Shown: one piece after another, positions 1-14,019 of the stretch
Position numbering within the stretch: position 1 is the stretch's first letter
Layout of the letters: each line of letters starts with the position of its first letter
Source: Pachypanchax playfairii
Lineage: Eukaryota; Chordata; Actinopteri; Cyprinodontiformes; Aplocheilidae
Length of the DNA stretch: 64,000 nt
Direction of reading: 5' to 3'
NCBI GenBank assembly: GCA_006937955.1
Contig: SSNP01000024.1
Coordinates: 4,403,006 to 4,467,005 of the forward strand
Translations under genes and position numbers: made by a program
The notes under the pieces: generated by a model
Database searches by the model: none
Told to the model about the DNA's origin: nothing
The model's input: only the letters and a program-made list of their open reading frames with translations

Positions 1-2011
1 ATTCTAAACGGGCTCTGGGGATCATCTTTGTTGAGTTTATCTCTTCTGTGAATGATCAAGTAACATAAGAGATTAAAAGATGCAAAAAAGAAAACCAACT
101 GGGTGAAGGAAGGAAAAATGGGCCAGACTAAAACAATACTATCTGATAAACTCACCTTGACTCTCAGTACTATAAACAAAATCCTACACATCTTTTCTTA
201 CAGGTTTACATAAAATATGATCTAAAAAAAAAAAAGAAGCAGAGTTTTCACCCCTTTATCTCATCCTAAACACTGAATTTGTTTTTTTATTCATGGCTGT
301 GGTGATGTTGGTGCTTTGAGAGAACCAGAGTGAGCAGCTGGCCACCCTGGCAGCTTGCAGGGCTCAGGGGCAGGCTGTGAAAATCCGGCTGCTGGGTCAA
401 GGTGGGAGGATGGAGGATGAAGGCGGGATGAGATAAAAGTCTGCTGATAAAAGCGATGAGCACAGAGCTAGGCTCGGGATAGAATCTCAATCAGCTGATA
501 ATACAACCCTGGAGACAAAAAGGAAAGGGACCAAGTCGTGTTTGTTGTGGCTTGTAGAAGTTAAATGTGATTTCTGGAAGAGATGGACAGCTTTCCCTGC
601 TGTCGGTGTGAAAAAGCAATAATATTAACCTCTGATGATGATGAGGAATTATTAGTCTTCATTTTTTAGCAAAAAAATGGAGACAAAACAGGAAAACAAA
701 TATTTCTTCTTCAGCGTTGGTTGTATTTATATGGAAATACAATTGTTTTCTTGGAGGAAAAAAAAAAAAAAAAAAGCAGGGGCACTCACTCATTCCCAGA
801 GGACTTGGGCCAAATGATCAAAATCCACATCTGGCAGAGTCTTGTCTCTCCACCCTGCTGTGAGGCAATCTGCGCCGAATCGCTAACAAGCAACACCAGA
901 GCATCTGGAGACAAACTCTGTCTTATTAAACCTGCTAACTTTGTGCAAAGCGACATCTCAATATTCGGCACATCAATAAATCTCTACAAGGTGAAGTGAT
1001 TTAACAATTTGGGTTAGCAAAAAAAAAAACAAAAAAAAAAACATGTAAAATGCATCCTGTTTCTTTTAAGGAACAAAATCATCTAGTTTAATCCACTAAA
1101 ACGGAAATAAAACTTGCTTTTCTCTTTTATGTTTATTTGGCTCGAATGTCTGTTGAATTTTAAGTGTAAAGACTTCAACAGAACAACACTAAAAACAATT
1201 CATTATTCCATTTCATTGTTAAAAATGCAACACAATGTTAAAAGCTTTACTTTTATTACAACAAAACCAACAATATGTAATTTCACAAAAGAGGTCGGTT
1301 TTAAAATAAAATGCTTTTTGTACCGTTGTGCTTTTCCCAATGTGGGATCTCATAATCTACACTTACTCTGCATTTTTTTGGTTTGAATTTGACAAGTTAT
1401 TTGGCTCTGAAGCAAAACATCTTCCAAAAACAAGAAAGATAGTTGTAGGAACTTTTATTTGACCTTAAAATGTTGTTTGTTGGTCTCAATCAGAGGACAT
1501 GTTTATCTAACCATCTCTTGTTCAATTATCTTAAAGCTAAACAATGTGTGAAAATGACTGTTTTGCATCTTGTGACAGATGTGAAATTGAGGCTCCACAA
1601 GTAATTTGTTCCAAATGATTAAATAAACATTTTCCTTCTTTCAATACAAACAAAGGGTTTATTCAAATCACAACAAAACAACTCAGCCTACCGACGATCA
1701 GCGCATGAACATCTGAAACTAAAACAATTAAAATATCATCAATATGTGTGGAACGATGGTATAAGATGAAATCAAACAACTTGACCTTGACTTGAAATCG
1801 TTCTTACAGAAAAAAAAAAGTCTCCACTTGACTGAACTGGTCTCTGATCAGACAGAAAACATTCTCCATAAATCTCTCTGGGATTTAAAATATTTGCTTT
1901 TGAGGTTCATGTAGTCCGAAATCCTTTCGTTCTGATTTAAAAACTACCCCACCCCCTCCCCCACATATTGAGCTTTGAAAATTTTTTAGGGTAGTTCTCT
2001 GTTTCAAACCT
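1..2011. other. non-coding, no gene seen
   Basis: AT-rich DNA with several homopolymer A runs (near 225, 760 and 1020). The open frames here are short, lack splice-consistent partners and show no family motif. It may be intron or 3' flank of the minus-strand iqcj candidate further right, but nothing in it proves this. Confidence 0.5.
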
Positions 2012-2613
2012 TTAAAGAGATCCTTCCATTAAAAACGGTTTTTCTGAGGTTTCTGTTGAATATTTTAGCTCCACAGGTGTTCTTACCTTCATAGTGGGTG
2101 TGAAAACAGGTCAACAACTTCTCTTTAACTTTTTTTTCCCTTAAACTACGCAGGTGGCGATAACACCCAATTTCTCCCGAATCCGAACGGCCTGTATCTG
2201 TTTCTTCACAACTCCTTTGTTCGTTAGTATTCGGCAGCTCCCACAGTTGAAACCACGCCTAGCATGCTGCTGGCTAAAAGCTGTAGCATAACGTAGCAAA
2301 TAGGAAGACACAACGTCTGACGTTGTCATGCGCAGCGGAGCAGGAAACAGTATACCTCGCTCTGATAGGCTAGTTTGTTAGCCAATCTGAGTCCAGCAAA
2401 GTCGAATAATGAATATGAACAAGCTGCTGACGAAGCAGTCAAAGTAGCCTGACGGAAGGAGCCGGAGCCACCCGAATTTTAACACAGACAGATTGAAAGG
2501 TCTGTTAATCAGTGTTTCCTGACGTTTTTTAGATATAAAATGTTTCATATTACTGGTTAATACTTAAGAAATAACCACAAAGTCCTGAAATGTGTATAAA
2601 ATGGCCTCTTTAA
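2012..2613 (-). mobile_element. TTAA-flanked MITE, copy 1
   Basis: About 600 bp bounded at both ends by TTAA. The terminal inverted repeats are of the type TTAAAGAGGCC(A/C)TT(T/C)CAT; this copy has a substitution in its left end (AGAGATCC). The interior matches the copies at 5692, 12339 and 20173, and this one is inverted relative to the copies at 5692 and 12339. TTAA at both ends of every copy fits a piggyBac-type target site, although the TTAA could also be counted as part of the inverted repeat. It has no transposase; the 60-70 codon frames inside it are repeated from copy to copy and are not genes. Confidence 0.85.
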
Positions 2614-3450
2614 AATGAAACATTGGAAAAATTGTAGTCAGCATGAAAAGCACATCTTCATCTTCACTCTCACAAACAAACACTGATAAATACATGGAGA
2701 AAGGGCCATTTGAAAGTCTGACCGCATACTCCATATACAGAGATAAATACCAGCCAATGCCCCTCTGTCCCACTGGACAGGGTGAACAGAAAGTTAGAGA
2801 GGAACAAAGGAGGTGAGGAGGGGGTCTGACCTCTGACAGACTGACAGATGGGTTGGTGAAGAGCAAGCAAATGAAAGAGGAAGAAAAAGAGATGGATCTG
2901 AGACTGATAAGTCGTTTCTCCTTGACATTCAAGGTAGGCAGGATGTCTGATGTGAGAATAGGTTGAATGAAAGGCGAGGGTCCTATGAGAAAGACAACAC
3001 AAAACATCATAATGATAATTCGATCTCTATGTGTGTGAGTGTTTATATGCTTGTCTGTTGGTTGCACATGTGAGCAGCTGAGTTAAAGAAGAAAAAAACC
3101 TCATCCAAGAGAAAACGATGCTTAAGGGCATTCCTAAACCAATCAATTTGAGCAGTCTGGCAAGAATCTAATTAATCTTTACATTTAAAGAAAGTATGAG
3201 TTTAGAGATCAACCAATATCAAATGCTCCCAGGCTGGAGAAGATGTATACTGTATAATCCAACCTGCACATGAGTCTCCTCTTAGAACGATGTCCCTAAA
3301 CCTCCAGAAGGAGGTGACCTTGAGGTATTCTAATTACATGTCCAAACTACCTTAGCAGACTTATTTTGATGAGGAGTAGCAGCAACTCTACAGCTAGCTC
3401 CCGAGACCAGCTACGCTAAAGAGGAAGCTTATTTCAGCAGCTTGTACATG
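2614..3450. other. non-coding, no gene seen
   Basis: A minus-strand open frame of 167 codons (2564-3067) begins inside the neighbouring MITE. It shows no domain and has low-complexity serine/phenylalanine-rich composition. No splice-consistent exon was found. Confidence 0.4.
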
Positions 3451-4218
3451 CATAGTAAAAAATTGAGTGTCAATATGTCAGAGTCAACTTATGTTAACCT
3501 AGATGGAGTATTTAAAAGTATACTGGGAGTAAACCTGCTCAAATTATAGAGTTAAATGTCAGTGTTACACTCTGCACACCCTTCAGTGAAGATTTTAATT
3601 CTACCCTGTTGACCACGTCAGAGTTTTACCCAAAATGCACTTGGAGACAATATTGGTGATTTACTTGTAAATTTGTATGTTATAAAGCTCCATATGAGAG
3701 TGAAAATAAAGCCAGACATCCAGCTCAACATTATATTTAATATTTTGCAAACCTGACTGAGCAACCCATATATTCCTGCATAAATCTAGATGAGTTGTGT
3801 TTACATTGTGGCTGTACTCCATGATATCGTTGACTAGGACTGCGGGAGAGATGAGCGCTTGTCTGTCTCTCCCAGCTGTGACGGAAGCCCACAGCAACCC
3901 CTGAAGAAGACCCCTTTGATGCCCGGGCTGGGGGCGTGTGGCCCTCTTGAATCACATATGACATTGTCGGTGTTAAACTTCAACTCGAGGAATAAGCCAC
4001 ACTTATTTTGAGCGTTAAATAAACTCCATCTCGGTGTTAACAGAAGTCAATGTTAAACATTCCATTGTTAATTTGTACTCTAAAAGGAGTAGAATTGACA
4101 CAAATTGACTGACTGTAGAATCAATTTTACTCTAATTTCGAGTGGGACCAAATATTATCTGAAACAGAGTTAAATTGAACTCTTTAGGTGTTATTATGAC
4201 ACTTGGTTTTTTACTGTG
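3451..4218. mobile_element. non-autonomous TIR element (about 770 bp)
   Basis: The left end CATAGTAAAAAATTGAGTG and the reverse complement of the right end, CACAGTAAAAAACCAAGTG, are imperfect inverted repeats. Both continue into a TGTCA motif. No transposase frame is visible inside. No clear target-site duplication was found, so the exact borders are approximate. Confidence 0.5.
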
Positions 4219-5691
4219 TGGGATCTCAGTATTTCAGCCATGATCCATTTCCCTGATGATAGTTGAGGGTTGGAGCAGTGAGGTCTACTTGATCTTGCTC
4301 CACCCTGAATGGATGGATGATAGATGAAAATATCATACGCGTATGACGTGCACCAGTAAAGCATGAAACAGCTGTGATTTCCTCCCACCGCCTTCGTCTT
4401 TGTCTCTGTAAATCGATGGCTTCCAACACAGCTCAAATTCTGACCGGAGAAAATTAAAATCAAAAAGAACTGAAAGAACAGCAGTGACAGCTATAGAAAA
4501 ACACTCTACTGGAACATAGAAGCTTCAGATCCATCTACCCAGACTTCTATAACACAGTCAGACACACCAACCAGCCTCAACAGCTGATGGTTAAAAGAAA
4601 AAAACAAAAACATGTAAACTGTTTTTATGTCCAACATCCTCTAAAAAGTATCAGATAAGACAACTAATTTATTATTCCATCAATATTAGAGGCTTCCTGC
4701 TCACAGTTCAGTAGTACTAATAAAATATGTTCCTAAAACAGTAGTGTTGATGCAACTAAATCAAGATTTATTGGATTTTTGTGGATATTCATCAAACCCT
4801 GGCTACAGCCATTACAGCCATTCAGAAGCCGGGCAGAGATAAGATAATCTCACCATGCAGAATGTGCTTGTTTGACTGTAAGAGAGCAGGATAAATGATA
4901 TCCATCTAGAGACAAACTATTACTTATGGAGACTGGGGTAATGCAGTGGAACAGAATGTGCTGTTACATCTGATTTAATGCTGATAAAAATCACCCAAAA
5001 CAGCTCTGTGGTTTCAGATCGCATCTTGTTCGTTCACTACACTCTATCCTTCTAAAATAAGAGGCACAAAAGGACTATGTACGATGTCACTGAATCTTTA
5101 TTTCTAGCAAAAAAAAGCAAATACTCCAACGGCACACTTTTATTCACTTTCTTTGTCGCTGAAATCTTCTGATTGGTTGAGGGCAACTGAGAGTGTAAAC
5201 AGCTGGCAAATAGAGGGAGATTAATGTAAAGTGTCACTGAAATAATCTCCAAAACTGGGATTTTAAGATTTTAAGCAAGGATCCCAGATTAATTAGTTAA
5301 TTAAGCATACATTTGCTGTTGATTACATCATCTTACTAGATTTATGACTATGGTAGCCCAGAATCTGCAGATGTTTATTGTTAAGATAAAAGATGTCCTA
5401 TCTAAGATGTAGATGTTTTTAAAGAGAACATCCATGTTTTTGTCGTGATGCACATGACAAACGTATTTAGAACCTGTGTATTTCTTAAATTAGCAAATGT
5501 CAATCCAACAGCACTTTAAAATGTATTTAAAAATTGCAGAAAACATCTCAGTAATGGTCCTTTGCACCAACAAATTCCTGGTCTCCAGGGCAACATGTTC
5601 TCATTCCCAACTCATCTAATCAGAGACTTGTAGAAAAGACCTTTGCTTCAGTTTTCATTTTTCAGGGTACCTTCAAAGAGTACAGTCGTTT
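4219..5691. other. non-coding, no gene seen
   Basis: AT-rich unique-looking sequence with no recognisable exon, RNA gene or complete repeat. Confidence 0.4.
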
Positions 5692-6248
5692 TTAAAGAGG
5701 CCATTTCATACAAATTTCAGGACTTTGTGGTTATTTCTTAAGTTTTAACCAGTAATATGAAACATTTTATATCTAAAAAACGTCAGGAAACACTGACCTT
5801 TCAATCTGTCTGTGTTAAAATTCGGGTGGTTCCGGCTCCTTCCGTCAGGCTGCTTCGTCAGCAGCTCGTTCATATTCATTATTCGAATTTGCTGGACTCT
5901 GATTGGCTAACAAACTAGCCTATGAGAGCAAAGAATACTGTTTCCTGTCAGACGTCGTGTCTTCCTGTTTGCTACGTCTTATGCTAACAGCTTTTAGCCA
6001 GCAGCATGCTAGGCGTGGTTTCAACTGCGGGAGCTGCCGAATACTAATGAACAAAGGAGTTGTGACGAAACAGATACAGGCCGTTCGAACTCGGGTTTTA
6101 TCGCCACCTGCGTAGTTTGAGAGATTAAAACTGAAACAGACGTTGTTGACCTGTTTTCACACCCACTATGAAGGTAAGAACACCTGTGGAGCTAAAATAT
6201 TCAACAGAAACCTCAGAAAAACTGTTTTTAATGGAAGGGCCTCTTTAA
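5692..6248 (+). mobile_element. TTAA-flanked MITE, copy 2
   Basis: Same family as copy 1 in the opposite orientation, bounded by TTAAAGAGGCC on the left and GGCCTCTTTAA on the right. It is about 45 bp shorter than copies 1 and 4 because of small internal deletions, for example the segment carrying TGCGCAGC, which is present in the other three. No coding capacity. Confidence 0.88.
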
Positions 6249-6467
6249 CGTCGACGATATCTCTCAGCTGCAAATGTGAGGCTGCAGACCATTTACCTCT
6301 GAAGTCAAAACCTGGATCTGGAAATAGCATCACACCTAACTTAACCGGGTTACAGTAGCAACTCAGAAAAACAGTGGGAACCAGTAGAACTGTCAGGATA
6401 ACTAGCAACAGCAATACAAGACAATAACAATGCATTTCTTTGCATTCTAACACAGTGAAATGTTACA

Positions 6468-6549
6468 CTGATAGACTTCAGAATACAAATGAAATCTATC
6501 AGTGTAACATTTTACTGATAGATTTCATTTGTATTCTGAAGTCTATCAG
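6468..6549. repeat. snap-back inverted repeat (36-nt perfect arms)
   Basis: 6468-6503 and 6514-6549 are perfect reverse complements of 36 nt separated by 10 nt. The left arm lies inside a smaller inverted pair, TGTTACACTGATAG against CTATCAGTGTAACA, and a further partial inverted copy of the same words follows to about 6565. Such overlapping inversions arise by template switching or foldback synthesis. Confidence 0.9.
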
Positions 6550-6565
6550 AATACAAATGAAATCC

Positions 6566-8554
6566 AGAAAAGGTGTCAAGGATATATCAATATAACAACG
6601 TGGAAATTGGGCAAAGCATTTGAAATTTACCGCCTATTAATTAGTTAATAAATCATTTATCCCAAGTATTTTTCAATACCCAAATTTAACCCATTGGACA
6701 AATTAAAGAGTAGAAGTAGCACAATGTTATAGGACTTCAAAAAGATTTTAATCCTCACACGTTGCGATTTCTATTCAAGTTATGTTGACAGAAGATTTGT
6801 TAGAACTCAATAGCAGGGAGATATTAGATATGTCTCAGGTTTCTGCTGTAGAGGTAAGAAGTTCTGTGTGGAAATGTGTGAGTATGTGCTTATAGGAACT
6901 AGTTGCAATTCACTGGAGGCTAACCAGCAGGAAAGCCTCTAGCTTAGATGGTGTTACTTCCCTACACACAGGGGCAGCATGCATTAAAGATGAGAGCTGC
7001 TCACACCAAACACCAGCAGAGAGCTTCCTGACACTTGTAGACCTGCATCTGCAAAAAATAAAGTAAAATAAAATAAAATAATACAGAAAACTGTGGCACA
7101 CCCTATATGCACAAGTTTGTCTTGAGGTGTGATATACCAACTTGCAACAACTCTCACAGAACGACGGAGGTACAGACGAGAGAAAAACATCATTTAGAAA
7201 GCAAACAATCTATTCCCAGCTTCTTCATCTATGATTCATAAATAAGAGCCCCAGAGTTTCAGCTGCAACAGAATATAACATTGTCTTCTTGTAATCTATG
7301 CACGTCTGTTGGTAGAAGTGTGAACCATTCGTGCATTCATACGTGTGTTTGGTGCCCATGTGAAAAACCTGTAAATACATAAGTCAATGTTCTTGTGTGC
7401 ACAGTGTGAATCCGAGCTGCAGCTCAGGCCGCTTCCTCTTCAAAAAAAAAAAAAAAAACAGTGACAGAGGAGTTTGAGGCAAGATGGAAAGTCTGATGTA
7501 ATGCAACTTCAAACACTGTGAGTGATAAGACGAAACATTAAACATCACAAAAAAAACCCACAAGCCTTTTTCAAACTCTCATTCTCGGAGACGGATTACT
7601 GAGGGAAACAAGCTGTGGGAATAAATGGATGAAGATAAAGAGATAATACAGATAGAGGAGATGAAAAACGTGGAAAATCAGGGAATTCTGTTTCCTTTTA
7701 CAATAAATCAGACTGGGAAAAAAAATACAACCGATACCTACATTTAAAGAATATAATTAATCATAAGAAATGCAGAACAAAATGCTTTTCCAAACAATGA
7801 TTATTAGCATTATTTGAGCGAAAAGCATGAACTGTTTCCAGTTTTCTCATCAGGATGGTTGAAGCACCAGGCGACTGTGTGTTGGGAGAGCTGTCTGAGA
7901 GACAAGGAGCTAAATATAACCTTTACATAGCTTCTACAGTCTACATGTTTCTACATCCACCAGCCCTGCTGTCACTGATAACAGCCAACCTACTTCTAAC
8001 AAGAAGCTGGATTATTTTCATTTAGCTCAAGTACAAGATGCTATAATGAGAAAAAAATTACAAGGTTTCTGTTATTCTGTTTCATATTCTGTCTGCATAG
8101 TGCGTGACTGATCACAGCTGAAGTGAGGACATTTAAAGCACAGTTTGAGTGTTTGCAGCAAGCTAAACAAACTTCTTTGCTCTTACTCTTTACAAGTGAA
8201 TGAATGAGCATATTTCCTCCCCAAAAAATATTGAACTACTCCTTTGAGCCTAGATTTTGACATGCAGCGTGTTACTATTTGTGGAACAAGATATGGATCC
8301 CTTTTTTGTGTTTTTCTTAAAGCATCAGTACTACTTTGGAGAAAAATGGTTATGTAAAGTCATTTCTGTAGAGATAGAGTGACGAGTGAAAGCTGAATAA
8401 ATACATTTAATAGATAGAAAAACAGACATGCAAAAGCTTTATCATATGTTTATTATGAGCTAATATGCTTTAGTAAAAGAAAACAAAGTCAGACTTCATT
8501 TGAGAACTTAAAACTGCAGATCTGTTTTTGGACATTTCCTGCAAAAATCTGCTT

Positions 8555-8592
<38 letters not shown>

Positions 8593-11500
8593 ACCATGTA
8601 TCCAAACCCTGATTTTATCTAGCAGCACCACTAAAGGAACTGCACCAAATATTTAAGTCACTTTTCATTTTTGTTTTAAATCCTGAAATGACAAAGTAGC
8701 TTAAATATCAAAGAAAATAAAATCTCCACACAAAAATGGAACATTACTGTAGTTTTTTAATCATTCAGTTGACCATAAATTCTCTTGGTTTCCCATTTTG
8801 TAGCTGTATTGAGTTACATGATATTGGATTCAAGTGGTGGCCAACGAGCCAATTAACAGCCAACACAGAGAGGAAAAGAATAAATATAACATAGCAAAAT
8901 TAACTATATTCAGTGCAGCGTAAATTGTAAACTGGGTCCAGAATGTCATCTGTGGATAGCAATTAGCTGCTGCGCTTTAAAACGGGTCTCCAGTGTTTAA
9001 TAAGAGTAACAAACTCTCATTGTTACCCAACTTTAAAAGGTTCCAGGTGGCCATACACCGGAAAATTATTTTATGAATCATTTATCTTGTTGAAAGCTGC
9101 ATAAAAATCCAATCTTTACCTTTTTATCTCTTCATCCCTTTGCCAACTTTAGTCTTTTATGTCTCTGCTCCAACTTCTTGTTAAATATACATAATATAAT
9201 GTTCATTTTTATGTACAACCACCCCCCACTAAAAACACAACAACTCTGCATTAGGTTTTCTGGGTCTCATCCACGCACATAAATCCCCTTTTTGCTACAT
9301 TAATATTTACACAGTGTTAGCTCACATATAGCTTTGCATTAGATCTCACAGATCTTAATGAGAAGTGAACATTTAAAGCATGGCTGATGAGAGGAAACAC
9401 AAAAAATGTCCAAAAAGAACAAAAGGAGCACAGTGCACTACACTACACAGCTGTTCATGCACACACTTCAATCATAAAAAAATGTTTAATCATTTTAAAA
9501 ATAAAGATTTGTCTGACACTGAGCAACAAGCACGACACTTTGTTTAATGATTTATGTCTTTACATAAATGTCAAAGTACAAATTCAATCATAACTTTAAC
9601 AAATCTTGGATTAAAGAGCATAAAGCCAGAAGCTGAAGAAACATCAATAATCATAAAGAAACAGACGTTTACAGCTTCAAAGGATTGTGAATATAAACAT
9701 GACAAGCTTTGAGTCTAAATAATGCGGCGTGAAAATAAAAATCCTTGCAAGAAATATTACACACATCGGATGTTTCAGTGGTTCTGCAGCTCTTTCTGTG
9801 CAGACATAAAGCTGACTAACTGTAATGTCTATCAGCTCCTTACATCTAATATCCAGTACTTTTCCCTTATTCTCCCATCTCAGTCTTATTTTCTTAGAAT
9901 TTCAGGTTTGATTTCATTCCCACTTTGCGGGAGGAAGTAGCATATACGCCAACAGGAAGTGAATCATCTGTAGGTGAATGACATTATTGTTCAGAACAGC
10001 TAAATGGTTTACTGTAAACCACTGTCTACATTTCCTCACTGATACACACTTATACACACATAAACATCACTGCAGTCCTGAAGAGAGAGCAATTCTTGGA
10101 CGATCATTAACTACACAGAGGCCACAGATACTGAGTGTTTCCTGTTTCTCGCTACTTGTCAGATTCTTGCTGCAACTGAAACCGACTGACTTTGTGAACA
10201 ACTTCAGATTTGACCAATTTTCCTCTCAAGATATATTAAGACCTACAGTTGTATTTCAAAACAATATTACAGATCATTTGAAGGGGGTTTCTGTGGAGAG
10301 GAACAATTAATATCTTGCTTGTTGTAGATTGCTCTCTGCCAAGTTAATTTTGACCGGATCGACGGGCTAACAGCTGGTCACAGCAGGGCCAAGACACATC
10401 GTGGAATGCTTTTGGTTTTAAAACAACTCTAATCTGAAAACTGTCATAGAGGTTTATTCTAATAATACCTTTACACTACCATCAATGTTCAAATTACACA
10501 CTCCAGTAGGAGGGAGTACTCCTCCAGAAGGTGCTGAAGCTAATTGTTTGTTTAAATAAAAGCAGTCTAAAAATTTATGAAATCGTAATCACAGAATTTA
10601 CAGCAGTGGAAATGAAACCACATTATTCTCTCCAGATAGTGATGACAGTAAAACAAACAAACAACACTGTAGCCTTTTCTGAGCATCCAGGAAAAGAGAT
10701 GACTGCATATATAGTATCTCTGTAATCCTATAGCAAGCATGACTTCAGCCACCTACCCACCCGTCCTTTTTGCCATGTGTATATTTTGGCACTGTAAATG
10801 TTAAAAAATGGCAACACTTGAAATATATTTTGAAAGTTTTGAGGGTTTGGACCTGCATCAGATTGATCAGGTTCTCAACTAACACTGTGGTTATACAATA
10901 TGACTGTATACATCCCATCTCAGTGTCAATGCTGAAAAGACAAGCAGTGCAGACACACATGTTCCTGCTTTTATACCACATAGAACAACAGGACAATATA
11001 AAATTTATCCAAGACTAAAAACTTCTAGACATTGCTTTGGACCGTATGCTGAGCTCGGTGAAGGTTAACTAAACTTTGAGAAATAGATCTCCAACAATAC
11101 AACGTGTCGTGACTGACAGCTGGGGGAACTGCTGCAAGTAATTAGCATATGTAAACAAGGACATCCTGTACATGTTCACCGTTACCATAGAGATGGTGAA
11201 AGATTTTACAAACACCTTTGGCCGGTGTCCTTACTGTTAGAGGAGAAACTAAAAACCAGACCTTCACATGCAATAAAGAACAGATACTCTGGCTACTCAG
11301 ATTTGTATGCAGCCCTTTTTAAGTTCATGTAAATGTGAGTTTAAGTCTTTGCACAACAGCTTTAAAGTCTGAGCAACCTTTTATAGACAAGGACAAAACT
11401 TCAAAGCTCAGCCTCTTGGCTGGGAAGATTCCCCTCACATGAAACATCCTTTAACTCCTCAACAACAGTACAACAGTTTACCAACCGACAAGAAGTGTAT

Positions 11501-12338
11501 TTGAGAAACGCGTGGCATACTGCCCATAAAATCTTCCAACCTTTCACTCCTCTGATGTGCTGTTTTCTTTTGTCTGTGACGGAGTAACAAGTTGATTCTC
11601 ATATACATCAAACTAAAGGGCAAAACCTTCCAGCGTATCCCTGACTCATAGATCAGAAAGACACAAGAAAGAGCAGACATAGATCAAATACAACGGAGAG
11701 AAACTAAAAGGCTTCTACTGAGCCTCCACTAGAACACCTGACATTCAGTACTGAAAAGTGCACAGTGCAACAAATTCACACAATAATTTAAAAAGACCTG
11801 GGCGTTACATCTCACATATTGTTGCGAGGTCTTTGTCTGGTGAACAACAACAAGAAATAACTAAACCTTGTGAGAAACACCTGCCCAACCTTTCAATTTT
11901 AGCATTTTATGAAAACATCATGCATCAAAGTTTCATTCAAGAACTCTAAGGAATAAGCACAGTAATCAACAGCTTGGGACATCCAGACCAGCAAGGGCCC
12001 TCCAACAGTGTTTATATTCACATAAGTCAAGCTGACAAATAGTCTCATCTGTATTAGTTGCAAAAGAAAATCTATATGGTTTGATACATATCTTACAGGG
12101 ATGGGAAGGTAAGACACTTGTACGGATTTATAGATGAGCATGTGCATGATGCAACTGGATGGACAGAGCATTCCTGCACAAATGCAATTTTGGGATTAAA
12201 TGTAGATGTTAATTCTTCCTTTGAAATAACAAAATCTGATCCAGTTTACTCTTTGATTAAAGTAGGAGGCTTGTTTCCTAAGGTTTCCACTTTAAAAATA
12301 TCAATAAAAGTATGAAGTATCTCCTGTTCTACAATTCT
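6566..12338. other. long non-coding stretch, no gene seen
   Basis: About 5.8 kb without a recognisable exon. It is AT-rich with homopolymer A tracts (for example at 7442), a (TC)n tract at 8558 and many short chance open frames on both strands. No splice-consistent frame, RNA gene or full transposon was recognised. Confidence 0.4.
8558..8589. repeat. (TC)n microsatellite
   Basis: Uninterrupted TC dinucleotide tract of about 16 units. Confidence 0.95.
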
Positions 12339-12893
12339 TTAAAGAGGCCATTTCACACAAATTTCAGGACTTTGTGGTTATTTCTGAAGTATTAACCTGT
12401 AATATTTTATATCTAAAAAATGTTAGGAAACACTGATTAACAGACCTTTCAATCTATCTGCGTCAAGATTCGGCTAGCTTCGGGTTGTAATGCATTAATA
12501 TTCATTATTCAAATTTGCTGGATTCAGATTGGCTAACAAACTAGCCTATGAGAGCAAGGCATACTGTTTCCTGCCCCGCTGCGCATGGCAATGTCAGATG
12601 TCGTGTCTTTCTGTTTGATACGTCTTATGCTACAGCTTTTAGCCAGCAGCATGCTAGGCGTGGTTTCAACTGCAGGAGATGCCGAATACTAACGAACAAA
12701 GGAGTTGTGACGAAACAGATACAGGCCGTTCGAACTCGGGTGTTATCGCCACCTGCGTAGTTTGAGAGATAAAAACAGAAAGAGAAGTTGTTGACCTGTT
12801 TTCACACCCACTATGAAGCTAAGAACACCTGCGGAGCTAAAATATTCAACAAAAACCTCAGAAAACCCATTTTTAATGGAAGGGCCTCTTTAA
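12339..12893 (+). mobile_element. TTAA-flanked MITE, copy 3
   Basis: Same family and orientation as the copy at 5692, with TTAAAGAGGCCATTTCA at the left end and GGAAGGGCCTCTTTAA at the right. It keeps the TGCGCA-containing segment that copy 2 lost but has other small deletions, so the two short copies were shortened independently. Confidence 0.88.
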
Positions 12894-14019
12894 GTGTGGA
12901 ATTCTCTTTCCTTTTACTGTTATTTTCACTGTTTGATGGAATTGTTTTCTCATTAGAGACACCTGCTGTTCAAGAGCAGAACTGCCACAATGGAAATACA
13001 AATGCAACAAACACTCAAGCTGCTTTATCTGGTCATGTGAATCAGATGGACAGAAGAAAAACAAAACATTAACTTGTGATTTAGTGATTATAACATATAA
13101 AATACATTTTGCTGTTAAATTGCTGCCTGACACAATTTTTGTCAACTTGTTTATTTATTCCTTTATTTTAGAACTTTAACTGATATTTGGGTATTGTTAG
13201 TTAAATGTATGTTTGGTTTTATTCAAGTATATAGTGTAAATCTAAAATTAGACATGTTTGTGAGCATCTGATTGGTATTGGGTAATAGAAAAATCTGACA
13301 GTCAGTTCTTTGTTGTGTTGTTTCATTTTATGTTGAATTTCAAGGTGTTGAATGAAACACATGTTGTATCATATTGTATCGATTCAGGGGTGAATCGTAT
13401 AGTATTAAATAGGTTAAAGCTACCTGTTTATCTGTGTAGAATGTTGGTAGTGTGACAAGAAATGTATTGTACTGGCCACAGACCAGAGATGCTTCAGCTG
13501 TGTGTCTGAGCCGGTCACATATTACCCTGTAGGCATCTGTACAGACGTGCTGAACATTGGACTCGACCAGGAGATCGAATTAGTAAGTCAGAAAAATAAT
13601 GTTTTCTCTCCATTTACTTACAGTGGTTCACGCACACTGAAGCACATCTACAGGATTTATTTTATCTGTTAGGGATATTACTGTATGGCTTGGTAAACAA
13701 ATGTCTATTGTACTATCATTTAGTTTGATGGTGGTAAGAGCACATTGATGGACTAAAACTGATAAATATAATTATTACTGTTCAGATAAACTCAGAATTC
13801 TTCATGTCTAGGATCAGATTAACTACTGTATGTGTGAATTTAATGGAATTTGAATTAATGTGTAATTTGATTAACTAACAGAGGGCGCTTATAATGAAAT
13901 AATTATCAGGGCCCTTTGCAACCTTGGGCTGGCTCTGCTGAAATCAGTTTATTTTTCATGTTAAATGTTAACGGTGACTTAATTCAGGATGCAGGAGCAG
14001 GAAAATCCAGTCATATTAT
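12894..14019. other. non-coding, no gene seen
   Basis: AT-rich sequence between the MITE and a LINE relic. No exon, RNA gene or full repeat was recognised. Confidence 0.35.

Noticed and set aside
2564..3067. 167-codon minus-strand open frame
   Set aside because: Starts in unique sequence and runs into the end of a MITE. No domain, low-complexity composition, no splice partner.
5903..6358. Frames containing SQQHARRGFNCG, seen again in each MITE copy
   Set aside because: The repeated peptide is a by-product of the non-autonomous element; copies have different frameshifts and no transposase features.
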